Assembly (NCBI RefSeq): GCF_000712295.1 | Contig: NZ_JMKI01000038.1 | Span: forward strand, 1-64,000 | Source of the DNA: Synergistes jonesii | GTDB lineage: Bacteria > Synergistota > Synergistia > Synergistales > Synergistaceae | Direction: 5' to 3' | DNA length: 64,000 bases | Shown: positions 52,656 through 60,554 of the stretch, in pieces | How the letters are laid out: every line of letters begins with the position of its first letter | Numbering within the stretch: position 1 is the stretch's first letter | Notes under the pieces: generated by a model | The model's input: only the letters and a program-made list of their open reading frames with translations | The model's database searches: none | Told to the model about the DNA's origin: nothing | Position numbers and translations under genes: made by a program

Positions 52656-53743
52656 ATACTAAAAAATTCCTGCGGCAGATCGGCTGTCAGCCGCTCCGCT
52701 CCGTCCCTCGTTATGAGGTAGTCGTCTTCCAGCCGCATCCCTCCGAAGCCCGGAATGTAGAGCCCCGGCTCTACCGTAACGACGTCTCCGTCGCGCAGCG
52801 AGTCGTTGCGGCGCGGCGAAAGGCAGGGCGCCTCGTGTATCTCGAGCCCGAAGGAGTGCCCGAGGCTGTGAGTGAAGTACTCTTCTTTACCTGCGGCTCT
52901 GAATATCCCCGCCGCTTTTTCGTGCGCGGCCATTCCGGAAACTCCGGCGCGCAGCATCGCGGCGGCTTCGCCGTGAGCCTTCGCGATCAGGGAGTGGAGA
53001 GCGCGCGCTTCGGGGCCCGGCTCGCCTATCGAAAAGTTCCTCGTGATGTCGCAGAAGTATCCGTTCCAGCGCGCGCCGAAGTCCACCGTGACCCACTCTC
53101 CCCTTTCCATCGGCTTGTCGCCGGCGCGGCCGTGAGGCATCACGCTGCGGACGCCGGAGGCTACGATCATGTCGAAGCCTGGCGCGCCGCCGGCCGCGCA
53201 GATGTTGTAGTTGAGCAGGGCTTCGAATTCTTTTTCCCTCATCCCCGCGCCGCTTTGCGCGAGCGTGTCGATAAAGGCCTTCGCACCTATCGCGGCGGCC
53301 TTTTTTATCGCGCGGATCTCGCCGTCGTCCTTTTTCCGGCGCAGCTCGCGTATTATCTCGCCGCCGTCCTCGGCCTGCGCTCCGGAAAGCGAAAGCAGCT
53401 CCTCCCACGTCCTATGAAAGGTCTTTTCCTCTTCGCAGAGTATTTTTTCAACGCCGCGCCTCTTCAGCTCTTCGGCCGCGTCCTTCACGGCGCCCTCCTT
53501 TATCCCGCATATCCTATGCGGGGACTGCTCTTTCCCCTGAGCCGAATAGCGCCCGTCGAGATAGAGCTCGCCCTCTCCGTCCGAATATACGACGAGCGCG
53601 CCGGAGGTCCCGCGAAATCCGCTCAAGTAGAAGAGGCTCTCCCAATTCGCGCCCTCGTCCGCTATTGCGACGAAAGCGTCCGCACGGCGCTCGCGCAGCC
53701 TTTCGGCAAGCTTTTCGGTGCGGCGCAGTATGTTATCGCACAT
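52652..53743 (-). CDS. Xaa-Pro aminopeptidase-type metallopeptidase (M24B)
   Basis: 363 residues. The N-terminal creatinase-like domain (~1-125) precedes the pita-bread catalytic domain. The dinuclear metal ligands appear in order: VTVDFGARWNGYFCDITRNF (two Asp), HSLGHSFGLEIHEAP (His), VVTVEPGLYIPGFGG (Glu) and MRLEDDYLIT (Glu). It removes N-terminal residues ahead of proline or similar dipeptides in the cytosol, useful for peptide fermentation. Last gene of the five-gene operon, overlapping the previous gene by 11 bp. Confidence 0.93.
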   Translation of the reverse strand: MCDNILRRTEKLAERLRERRADAFVAIADEGANWESLFYLSGFRGTSGALVVYSDGEGELYLDGRYSAQGKEQSPHRICGIKEGAVKDAAEELKRRGVEKILCEEEKTFHRTWEELLSLSGAQAEDGGEIIRELRRKKDDGEIRAIKKAAAIGAKAFIDTLAQSGAGMREKEFEALLNYNICAAGGAPGFDMIVASGVRSVMPHGRAGDKPMERGEWVTVDFGARWNGYFCDITRNFSIGEPGPEARALHSLIAKAHGEAAAMLRAGVSGMAAHEKAAGIFRAAGKEEYFTHSLGHSFGLEIHEAPCLSPRRNDSLRDGDVVTVEPGLYIPGFGGMRLEDDYLITRDGAERLTADLPQEFFSI

Positions 53744-54740
53744 TTTCTTTGCCCATCTTCAAAAGGCGCCAGAGCTCTTCTTTCGGCTCCGGCAGTGGAT
53801 AATCGAGCCGCGCGCCCATGCTCCCCGCGACGGCGGCGTCTATCCCCGCACCCTTCAGCTCCGCGAGCGCGGCGTTTACAGAATTCTCCGGGAGGACGGC
53901 CAGCAGCGCGCCGGACGCTATCAGCCGCAGCGGGTCGAAGCCGAGCTTTTCCGCCGCGCGCTTAGTCAGCCGATGGACGGGGACGCAGCTCTCGTCGACC
54001 TCCGCGCGAAGGCCGCAGAGCGTGCATATCTCGCCGAGGCCGCCGGAAAAGCCCCCCTCCGTCGGGTCGTGCATGAATTTGGCGTATTTGCGCAGTATGC
54101 GCGACTCGGGCAGCACGGAGGTCATCTCCGCCCACGAGAGCACTTGGGAAATTTCCCCTTCGCTCATGAAGGGCGACAGGAGCTCCGGTCGGTCCGCCGC
54201 GACTATCGACATCCCCTCTATGCCTATGTGTTTCGTGACTATCAGCACGTCGCCCTGGGATATGTCAGAGGCGCGCATCACTCTATCGGCGCAGCCTACG
54301 AGCGCTCCCATTATCACGGGGCGGTCGTAGCGGTCATTGAATTCGGTGTGCCCGCCGGCGACCGCTATCCCTTCGGCGCGGCACTCTTCGTCTATCTCGC
54401 GCATTATGCGCGCCGCGCCCTCTTCCCCCATCGACGGGGGCAGCACGAGAGTGACCGCGAGGTAGGCCGGCTCTCCGCCCTTCGACGCTATATCGTTGGC
54501 GTTTATGCGCACGAGCAGGCGTCCGGCGCCGCGCTCCGCTCCGACTATCGGATCAGAGGCGAAGACCATATATTTCCCCTCCGGCCATCTGATGACGGCC
54601 GCGTCCTCGCCGACGCCCGGGCCGATGAGCAGCTCGGAGCGCTCTAAGCCTTTGTAGGAGAGCACGCTGCGCTTCAGCGCCGCCGGCGAGAGCTTGCCGG
54701 ATGGGAGTTCCTTTTCACACTGGTTATCCACGTCTATCAT
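53733..54740 (-). CDS. AIR synthase-related protein (PurM/HypE superfamily)
   Basis: 335 residues with the ATP-grasp-like PurM fold. The N-terminal domain has GPGVGEDAAVIRWPEGKYMV, the NANDIASKGGEPAYLAVT glycine/Asp loop and VAGGHTEFNDRYDRPVI. The C-terminal domain has MHDPTEGGFSGGLGEI. The motifs resemble HypE and HypE-like stand-alone AIR synthase proteins more than PurM. No hydrogenase-maturation genes are nearby, so it is probably a HypE-like paralogue of unknown substrate. It overlaps queH by 17 bp and the peptidase by 11 bp. Confidence 0.8.
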   Translation of the reverse strand: MIDVDNQCEKELPSGKLSPAALKRSVLSYKGLERSELLIGPGVGEDAAVIRWPEGKYMVFASDPIVGAERGAGRLLVRINANDIASKGGEPAYLAVTLVLPPSMGEEGAARIMREIDEECRAEGIAVAGGHTEFNDRYDRPVIMGALVGCADRVMRASDISQGDVLIVTKHIGIEGMSIVAADRPELLSPFMSEGEISQVLSWAEMTSVLPESRILRKYAKFMHDPTEGGFSGGLGEICTLCGLRAEVDESCVPVHRLTKRAAEKLGFDPLRLIASGALLAVLPENSVNAALAELKGAGIDAAVAGSMGARLDYPLPEPKEELWRLLKMGKENVR

Positions 54741-55299
54741 CTCTGTTTCGCAAAGCCGCGCCGTTCGACGAAAAGGCGCAGCCGCAGTAGTTCTGCCTGT
54801 AAAGGCCGAGTTCCTTCGAGCGCACGACCGAACGCCGGAAGCCGTCGTTTTTGCGCCACACTCTTTCGAGCCATACGAGCCCGTGAGCGGCGGCCGTGCG
54901 CGCGCCGATCCCGTTTATCAGCCCGACGTCCTTGTGCGGGCTTATCGTGAGCGTCGTGCAGAGGTGCGTGAAGCCGTTTGCCGCGCCGTACTCCGCGGCC
55001 GCCTCCAGCTGCAGCGCGAAGCACTTCGCGCAGCGCCTGCCGCGCTCCGGCTCGTCCTCCAGTCCGCGCACGGCGTCGAACCACGCCTTCGCGTCGTACG
55101 GTGCGAAAAACACTTCGCCGCGCTCCTTTTCCGCAAGAGTCCTCAGCGCCGCGGCGCGCCTTTCGTACTCTTCGCGCGGCTGTACGTTGCCGCCGTAAAA
55201 GTAGCCGGCCGCGTCGTAACCCTCTTCGAGGAGGGCGGGCCACGGTATCGTCGCGTCCGGCGCGCAGCATATATGAAGGAGCAGTTTTCCGCCGCTCAA
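54724..55299 (-). CDS. queH: Epoxyqueuosine reductase QueH
   Basis: 191 residues of the former DUF208 family, which reduces epoxyqueuosine to queuosine in tRNA. Conserved Cys motifs are LLLHICCAPDA (~6-16), RRCAKCFALQLE and LYRQNYCGCAFS, the iron-cluster and catalytic set of QueH. The start is TTG 55299, overlapping the trmI stop by 4 nt (TTGA). The neighbouring tRNA methyltransferase gene makes a small tRNA-modification pair within the operon. Confidence 0.92.
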   Translation of the reverse strand: MSGGKLLLHICCAPDATIPWPALLEEGYDAAGYFYGGNVQPREEYERRAAALRTLAEKERGEVFFAPYDAKAWFDAVRGLEDEPERGRRCAKCFALQLEAAAEYGAANGFTHLCTTLTISPHKDVGLINGIGARTAAAHGLVWLERVWRKNDGFRRSVVRSKELGLYRQNYCGCAFSSNGAALRNRDDRRG

Positions 55300-56162
55300 C
55301 CTTCCGCCTCTTCCTCCGCCGCCCCGCCGTCCGGAGCTTCGCCGGCTACGGCGGGCTCGGCCGCGTCAGGCTCTTTATCCGGCTCGGCCTCCGCCGGCGG
55401 CAGGGTCTTGGCCGCGAATATCAGATAGCCCGTGTGCCCGACCATCACATCCATCGGGCGGATCCTGTTCGGCTCCGTCTTGTAGTAGCGGAGGAGTATC
55501 TCAAGCACCTGCGCGTCGGCGAAGCCGAAATCCTGAAGAGCGCGCAGCGTTTCGGATATCTGATTCGCCGTCGGCACGAGTATCCCCAGGCGATTGCCGG
55601 GAGACAGCGCCTCGTAAGCTTTGTCGACGTAGTCCCAGGGGTTAGGCACGTCGAGGAAGACGGCGTCGGCGCCGCGCTCCTTGAAGCCTTCGTCGAGAGA
55701 GCGCACGTTGAACTCTATCCTGTGGGCGACGCCCCACTTCTCGGCGTTCTTTCTCGCAAGCTCGGAAAATTCCGGCCGCCGGTCGTATGTGCAGACCCTT
55801 CCGCCGTCGCCGACGAAATGCGCGAAGGCGCAGCAAAGGCTGCCGGAGCCGGTGCCGCATTCGACGACGGTGCAGCCGGGGAAGATGTTCAGATGCTCGA
55901 TGATGAAGCCGGACTCCTTCGGGAAGACTATCTGCGTCTGCCTCTTTATGCGGCGCGTGTATTCGCCGAGCGTCGGGCGCAGCAGATAGTAGAGCTCGCC
56001 CTTGGGCGTGCGGAGCCCTTCGCCGAAGTCGTGCAGCATAAGATCGGAATGTTTCAGCTCGCCGAAGTGAGTCCCCTGAACCATCCCGTGCCGCATCCTT
56101 ACGAGGAAGCTGTCCCCCTTCTTCGGGTGCCAGATGAGTACGAGCTCGCCCTCCTGAATCAT
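55296..56162 (-). CDS. trmI: tRNA (adenine-N1)-methyltransferase, TrmI/GCD14 family
   Basis: Methylates A57/A58 of tRNA. 288 residues. The small N-terminal beta domain (~1-75) is followed by a Rossmann SAM-binding core: FPGCTVVECGTGSGSLCCAF (motif I), VCTYDRRPEFSELARKNAEK and the catalytic-region DAVFLDVPNPWDYVD. A Glu/Ala-rich disordered C-terminal tail of ~40 residues is an add-on. It overlaps the transketolase gene by 4 bp and queH by 4 bp. Confidence 0.92.
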   Translation of the reverse strand: MIQEGELVLIWHPKKGDSFLVRMRHGMVQGTHFGELKHSDLMLHDFGEGLRTPKGELYYLLRPTLGEYTRRIKRQTQIVFPKESGFIIEHLNIFPGCTVVECGTGSGSLCCAFAHFVGDGGRVCTYDRRPEFSELARKNAEKWGVAHRIEFNVRSLDEGFKERGADAVFLDVPNPWDYVDKAYEALSPGNRLGILVPTANQISETLRALQDFGFADAQVLEILLRYYKTEPNRIRPMDVMVGHTGYLIFAAKTLPPAEAEPDKEPDAAEPAVAGEAPDGGAAEEEAEG

Positions 56163-58093
56163 TTAAGGATTTCCCTGACCGCCGCCGCTATCCCCTCGGC
56201 GCAGAGCCCCATGTCGGCGAGCACGTCCGTGTTGCGCCCAGAGAGGCCGTAGCGCGTGACGCCCATGCTTTTGATCTTCAGCGCTTTGCCGGCGCGCGCG
56301 AACGCGGCGGCCGCGATATTGCCTATGCCCGTCTGCGCGTTGTGGTCTTCGCAGCTGACTAATGGCATATCCCCGACCTCCGCGAAAAGCCGCTCCTTAT
56401 CCATCGTCAGAGGCGTCGCGCAGTGCAGCACCTTGACGCTTATCCCCTCTTCGGCTAAGGCTTCCGCCGCTTCGACGGCGCGCCCGGCCAGATGCCCCAT
56501 CGCAAGCACGACGGCGTCCTTGCCGCCGCGGAGCAGGTCTATCTTCCCGTCGCGGAATTCGTAATCCCCGCCGTAGAAAGGCTCGCCCTTTTCGTCGAGA
56601 ATCACCGGAAGCGGGCTGCGCCCCATAGCGAGGCAGATGTTGCCGGGCTGCGCGAGCATCCAGCGCGTCGCGCGGTCCGTCTGATTCGGGTCGGCGGGCA
56701 CGACGACGTTCCAGCCGTACGTGTTCGCGAAGAGGCCGACATAGTCGATGCACTGGTGAGTCATGCCGTCTTCTCCCACGTCGAGGCCGGTGTGGGTGAG
56801 GACCGTTTTCACCCCGGCGCGGTTGATGTCGTTCAGCCTCTGCTGGTTGTAGACCTCGTCGCTGCCGAATACTCCGAAGTCGGCCCACACCGAGACTACC
56901 CCGGCGGCCGACGCAGCGCCGGCCGCGGTCGCGGTCGCGTGCTCCTGAATGCCGGCTTCGATGAAGTTCTCCGGGCAGGCCTTCGCAAAGCCGTCGACCC
57001 TCACGGAGCCCGCGAGGTCGCAGTCGAATACGAGGATGGGCGTCGAGCCCGGCTTTTTATAGTTGAGCTCCCCCACCTCCGCGAGGGTCCTTCCGAACGC
57101 CCAGCGGTTGTCCTTTTTGTCTTCCTTCGTGTAGGTGTGCGGCCTGCCGGTGCAGAGCACGGGCTTTTCATGCGTCACACTGCGCCCCTTCGGCATCGCG
57201 CCTTTGCGCTCTTCGAGCAGCGCGTCAAACAGCGAAACGTCGCTCCCGAGCTCCTTCAGCGCCTGCTCCAACTTCTCTCCGGCGGCCGGCTTCCCATGGT
57301 AATCGGCGACGTCCTCCATGAAGGAGACGCCTTTGCCCATCGTCGTTTTGCAGAGCACGACGGCGGGAACGGCGGAATTTTTCGCTTCCTTAAGCGCCTT
57401 ATATATCTCACAGCAGTCGTGCCCGCGGCATTTTATCACGCGCCATCCGTCGGCCGCCCAGAGCGCGGGGATGTCGGCGGGCATGACCTCTTCCAGACGG
57501 CCGCTTATCTGTATGTCGTTCCAGTCGACGATCGCCGTAAGGTTGGTCAGCTTTTCCTTCATCGCGATTCTGCGCGCCTCGGCGAGCTGCCCCTTTACCT
57601 GTTCGCCGTCGCCCATCACTACCCACGTGTGATAGTTAGAGCCGCGCGCGCGGGCCGCGAGCGCGAAGCCTACGCCGGCGGCCAGCCCCTGTCCGAGGTT
57701 GCCGGTGCCCCAGTCGACGCCGGGGACGCAGCGCTCGACGTGACCCTGATAAGGGCTGCCCGCGCGGCGGAAGTTCGCCGCCATCTCATGCGCCGGAAAG
57801 AAGCCGTACTCGGCCAGCGCCGCGTAAAAGCCCGCCGACGTATGCCCGTGGCTCACGACGATGCGGTCGCGTTCAGGCGAATCGGCGAGCTCGGGCGACA
57901 CGTTGGCCGCGCCGAGCAGCGTGATATAAATATCCATAGACGAAAGCGCTCCGGCGGGATGCCCGCTCTTCGCCGCCGACGTCGCCGCGACGGCCCACAC
58001 GCGCGCGTCGCGCGCCGCTTCGCGAAGCTCGGCGGCGCCGGCTTCGCTGATCGCTTCCGCCTTGAAATTTCGTATCTCTTCCGTTAGCTTCAT
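56159..58093 (-). CDS. tkt: Transketolase
   Basis: Thiamine-diphosphate enzyme of the non-oxidative pentose phosphate pathway. 644 residues, full-length. The N-terminal domain has SAAKSGHPAGALSSMDIYIT, VVSHGHTSAGFYAAL, and the ThDP/Mg motif GDGEQVKGQLAEARRIA...VDWND. The Pyr domain has NFIEAGIQEHATATAAGAA (catalytic Glu) and a C-terminal Tkt_C domain follows. GAGGAG precedes the ATG. It is the first gene of the coupled operon. In anaerobes without a complete oxidative branch it supplies pentoses. Confidence 0.93.
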   Translation of the reverse strand: MKLTEEIRNFKAEAISEAGAAELREAARDARVWAVAATSAAKSGHPAGALSSMDIYITLLGAANVSPELADSPERDRIVVSHGHTSAGFYAALAEYGFFPAHEMAANFRRAGSPYQGHVERCVPGVDWGTGNLGQGLAAGVGFALAARARGSNYHTWVVMGDGEQVKGQLAEARRIAMKEKLTNLTAIVDWNDIQISGRLEEVMPADIPALWAADGWRVIKCRGHDCCEIYKALKEAKNSAVPAVVLCKTTMGKGVSFMEDVADYHGKPAAGEKLEQALKELGSDVSLFDALLEERKGAMPKGRSVTHEKPVLCTGRPHTYTKEDKKDNRWAFGRTLAEVGELNYKKPGSTPILVFDCDLAGSVRVDGFAKACPENFIEAGIQEHATATAAGAASAAGVVSVWADFGVFGSDEVYNQQRLNDINRAGVKTVLTHTGLDVGEDGMTHQCIDYVGLFANTYGWNVVVPADPNQTDRATRWMLAQPGNICLAMGRSPLPVILDEKGEPFYGGDYEFRDGKIDLLRGGKDAVVLAMGHLAGRAVEAAEALAEEGISVKVLHCATPLTMDKERLFAEVGDMPLVSCEDHNAQTGIGNIAAAAFARAGKALKIKSMGVTRYGLSGRNTDVLADMGLCAEGIAAAVREILK

Positions 58094-58294
58094 TTAGAAA
58101 AACTCCTCTCAATTTTTCAAAGAGAACTTAATGATCAACCGTCCCTTATCATTTTACAGCCAAATCGCGCAGCTGTGGATATTTTATACGGCTATTTGGA
58201 CATTCGCTTGGGCATTCCTGCTTATTTATGTCGCGCGAAAGCCTAGTTCGTTGTAGAATAACGATATATTTTCCTGCGGGCAGGAGGAATCACA

Positions 58295-59242
58295 TTGCGA
58301 ATCTTAGCCGCTCTGCTTTTAGACGCCATCTTCGGCGACCCGCGGCGGCTGCCGCATCCGGTGGTCTTTGTGGGTCGTCTGATATCGTTTTGCGAAAAAA
58401 TTTTTTATACGAGGGGAAATAACGCAAAGGAAAAGGGATTCCTCTTCTGCGCCGCAGTGACGCTCGCCACGGCGGCCGCGCTCTTCGTTATACTCGGCGC
58501 GGCGGGCTTGGTTTCCCCGTGGCTCAGGAGCGCGCTTGAAATATATCTGATCTACGCGGCGATAGCGTTCAAATCGCTGAAGGACGAATCTCTGCCCGTG
58601 GCGCGCGCGCTTGCGTCCGGCGAACTCGAACGCGCGCGCCGGCAGCTCGGGCGGATCGTAGGGCGCGACACGGAACGCCTCGACGAGGCCGGCGTGGTAC
58701 GCGCCTGCGTCGAGACGATAGCCGAAAGCTACGTCGACGGCGTCGTCTCGGTACTCTTCTGGGCCTCCGTCGGCGCCTTCTTCGGGCAGGCGGCGCTCTT
58801 TGCGTGGATATTCAAGGCGTCGAACACGATGGACTCGATGGTCGGCTACGACGACGAGCGCTATCGCGACTTCGGGTACGCAGCGGCAAAGTTCGACGAC
58901 GCGATGAACTTCCTGCCGGCGCGCTTAGGCGCTGCCGCGGCGATTGCCGGCGGCGCCATGGCCGGCATGGATTACAGGCGCGCGTGGAGAATCTTCCTGC
59001 GCGACAGGCTGGAACATAAAAGCCCGAACAGCGCGCACGCTGAGAGCGTATTCGCGGGGCTGCTCGGCATCCGCCTCGGAGGCGGCGCGTACTACGGCGG
59101 CGAGTGGGAGGCACGCCCCTTCCTCGGCGACGACCTGCGCAGCCCCGAACCGAACGACATCCTGCGCGCGCAGCATATTTTGAATCTTTCGGTCGCGGTA
59201 TGCGCGTTCGCGATCCTCGCGCTCGCAAGAGGGGCCGCGTAA
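58295..59242 (+). CDS. cbiB: Adenosylcobinamide-phosphate synthase
   Basis: Membrane enzyme that attaches the aminopropanol (phosphate) linker to adenosylcobyric acid. 315 residues with about five hydrophobic segments: LLLDAIFGDPRRLPHPVVFV (N-terminal signature), ACVETIAESYVDGVVSVLFW, ASNTMDSMVGYDDERYRDFG and HKSPNSAHAESVFAGLLGIR are the CbiB/CobD(Pseudomonas) motifs. The start is TTG 58295 with AGGAGG 8 nt upstream. It overlaps cobD by 1 bp. No cobalamin riboswitch was found before this operon, unlike the other two B12 loci. Confidence 0.94.
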   Translation: MRILAALLLDAIFGDPRRLPHPVVFVGRLISFCEKIFYTRGNNAKEKGFLFCAAVTLATAAALFVILGAAGLVSPWLRSALEIYLIYAAIAFKSLKDESLPVARALASGELERARRQLGRIVGRDTERLDEAGVVRACVETIAESYVDGVVSVLFWASVGAFFGQAALFAWIFKASNTMDSMVGYDDERYRDFGYAAAKFDDAMNFLPARLGAAAAIAGGAMAGMDYRRAWRIFLRDRLEHKSPNSAHAESVFAGLLGIRLGGGAYYGGEWEARPFLGDDLRSPEPNDILRAQHILNLSVAVCAFAILALARGAA

Positions 59243-60249
59243 TGGAATTCCGGCTACACGGCGCGAACCCGCTGAAATTATACGAGCTCTTCGGCGTCGA
59301 GCCTCCGGCAAAAATCTACGACTTCAGCACGAATACGAACGCGGCGCCGCAGAGGGGCGGCTTCTCGCCGAATTTGCGCGAAGCGGTCGAGGATTACCCC
59401 GACGACGAATGCGCGGCGCTGCGCGCGCTCCTTTCGGCCAACTTCGGCGTGGAAAAAGAAAACCTCCTCGTCACGAGTGGCTCGAACGAGGCGATATACA
59501 TCATCGCCTCCTACGCCGCGGCGCGCGAGAACTTTATACTCCAGCCCGTCTACGGCGAATATCTGCGCGCCCTTTCGGCGTTCGGCGCGAAGACGCGCAA
59601 TATTTTCAGCCTACCCGCGGAATTTCCGGAAGGAAGCGCCGTCTGGCTCTGCAATCCCTGCAACCCTACGGGGGAGTTCATCCCCGACGCGGAAATTTAC
59701 CGCACGGCGGACGGCAATCCAAACGTATTTTTCGTGATCGACGAAGCCTACCGGGATTTCATATGGACGGAGGAGGAACTTCTGCCGCTTGAGCAGCGGC
59801 CGAACGTAATAAGGCTGCGCTCGCTGACGAAAATTTACGACATGTGCGGCGCGCGCGCCGGCTGCGTCGCCGCCGACGAAAAAATCCTTTCGCGCCTCCG
59901 GCGGCGGCAGCCGAGCTGGAGCGTCGGCGGGCTCGCGCAACAGGCGGCGCTCTTCTTCGCAGCGGACGACGATCTCGTACCGCGGACGAAAAAATATTAC
60001 TCCAAAGAGATGCCGCGCCTGATCTCCGCTCTGAACTCCGCAGGCTTCCGCACGTTGCCGACCTCGGTAAATTATTTCCTGACCGAGATAGAGGACGATG
60101 AAAAATTCATCCGCTTCCTGCTCGAACGCGGCTGTGTCGTGCGCCACACGCGCAACTTCCCAAGCCTCGACGGCCGCTTCGTGCGCATAGCGGCGCGCCG
60201 CGCGGAAGAGAATGACGTGCTGATCGCAGCGATAAAAGAATACCGATAA
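59242..60249 (+). CDS. cobD: Threonine-phosphate decarboxylase-type aminotransferase (CobD)
   Basis: PLP enzyme producing aminopropanol phosphate for the cobalamin nucleotide loop. 335 residues. YDFSTNTNAAPQRGG matches the family start, VTSGSNEAIYIIASY and NPCNPTGEFIPD bind PLP, FVIDEAYRDFIWTEE carries the PLP Asp, and the Schiff-base Lys is in RSLTKIYDMCGARAGC. It could instead be a histidinol-phosphate aminotransferase paralogue, but direct coupling to cbiB (stop-start overlap TAATG) strongly favours CobD. A strong terminator follows. Confidence 0.9.
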   Translation: MEFRLHGANPLKLYELFGVEPPAKIYDFSTNTNAAPQRGGFSPNLREAVEDYPDDECAALRALLSANFGVEKENLLVTSGSNEAIYIIASYAAARENFILQPVYGEYLRALSAFGAKTRNIFSLPAEFPEGSAVWLCNPCNPTGEFIPDAEIYRTADGNPNVFFVIDEAYRDFIWTEEELLPLEQRPNVIRLRSLTKIYDMCGARAGCVAADEKILSRLRRRQPSWSVGGLAQQAALFFAADDDLVPRTKKYYSKEMPRLISALNSAGFRTLPTSVNYFLTEIEDDEKFIRFLLERGCVVRHTRNFPSLDGRFVRIAARRAEENDVLIAAIKEYR

Positions 60250-60273
60250 AAGTTTCGCTTTAATAACGAGAAA

Positions 60274-60305
60274 AAGAAGGGGCCGCTCTAGAGCTGCCCC
60301 TTCTT
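60274..60305. terminator. Bidirectional terminator between cobD and the AOR operon
   Basis: Perfect 10-bp stem aagaaggggc / gccccttctt with 12-nt loop, A-rich on the left and ttcttc on the right. It lies between convergent transcripts. Confidence 0.75.
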
Positions 60306-60328
60306 CAAAGCTGAACCTCGGCGCACGT

Positions 60329-60526
60329 TTAGCCGCCGCTGATGTTGTGGATGACCTGCACGTTCGCGCCGTCGGGGATTCTCGTCTCGCCGTAGCGCGC
60401 CCTGTCTATCGCGCTGTCGTTTACCCATACGGAGAGCATCTTGAATTTGAAATTTTTTTCGTCGAGCAGATCCTTTACCGTCAGCCCCTCTTTCCAAGGC
60501 GATTTATCCCCGTTCACCGTTATCAT
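60329..60526 (-). CDS. MoaD/ThiS-like sulfur-carrier protein
   Basis: 65 residues with the ubiquitin-like beta-grasp layout and the C-terminal Gly-Gly needed for thiocarboxylate activation (…VIHNISGG). KEGLTVKDLLDEKNFKFKML and RIPDGANVQVIH are typical strands/helix. It is 28 bp after the AOR gene. In this context it probably supplies sulfur for the tungsten/molybdenum pterin dithiolene, as MoaD-like genes often accompany AOR. A ThiS role cannot be excluded. Confidence 0.85.
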   Translation of the reverse strand: MITVNGDKSPWKEGLTVKDLLDEKNFKFKMLSVWVNDSAIDRARYGETRIPDGANVQVIHNISGG

Positions 60527-60554
60527 GCGCGGCTCCTTCCTTTCATTAAATGGG

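Noticed and set aside
56492-58087. 531-codon plus-strand frame opposite transketolase
   Set aside because: Antisense shadow of a fully conserved enzyme gene.
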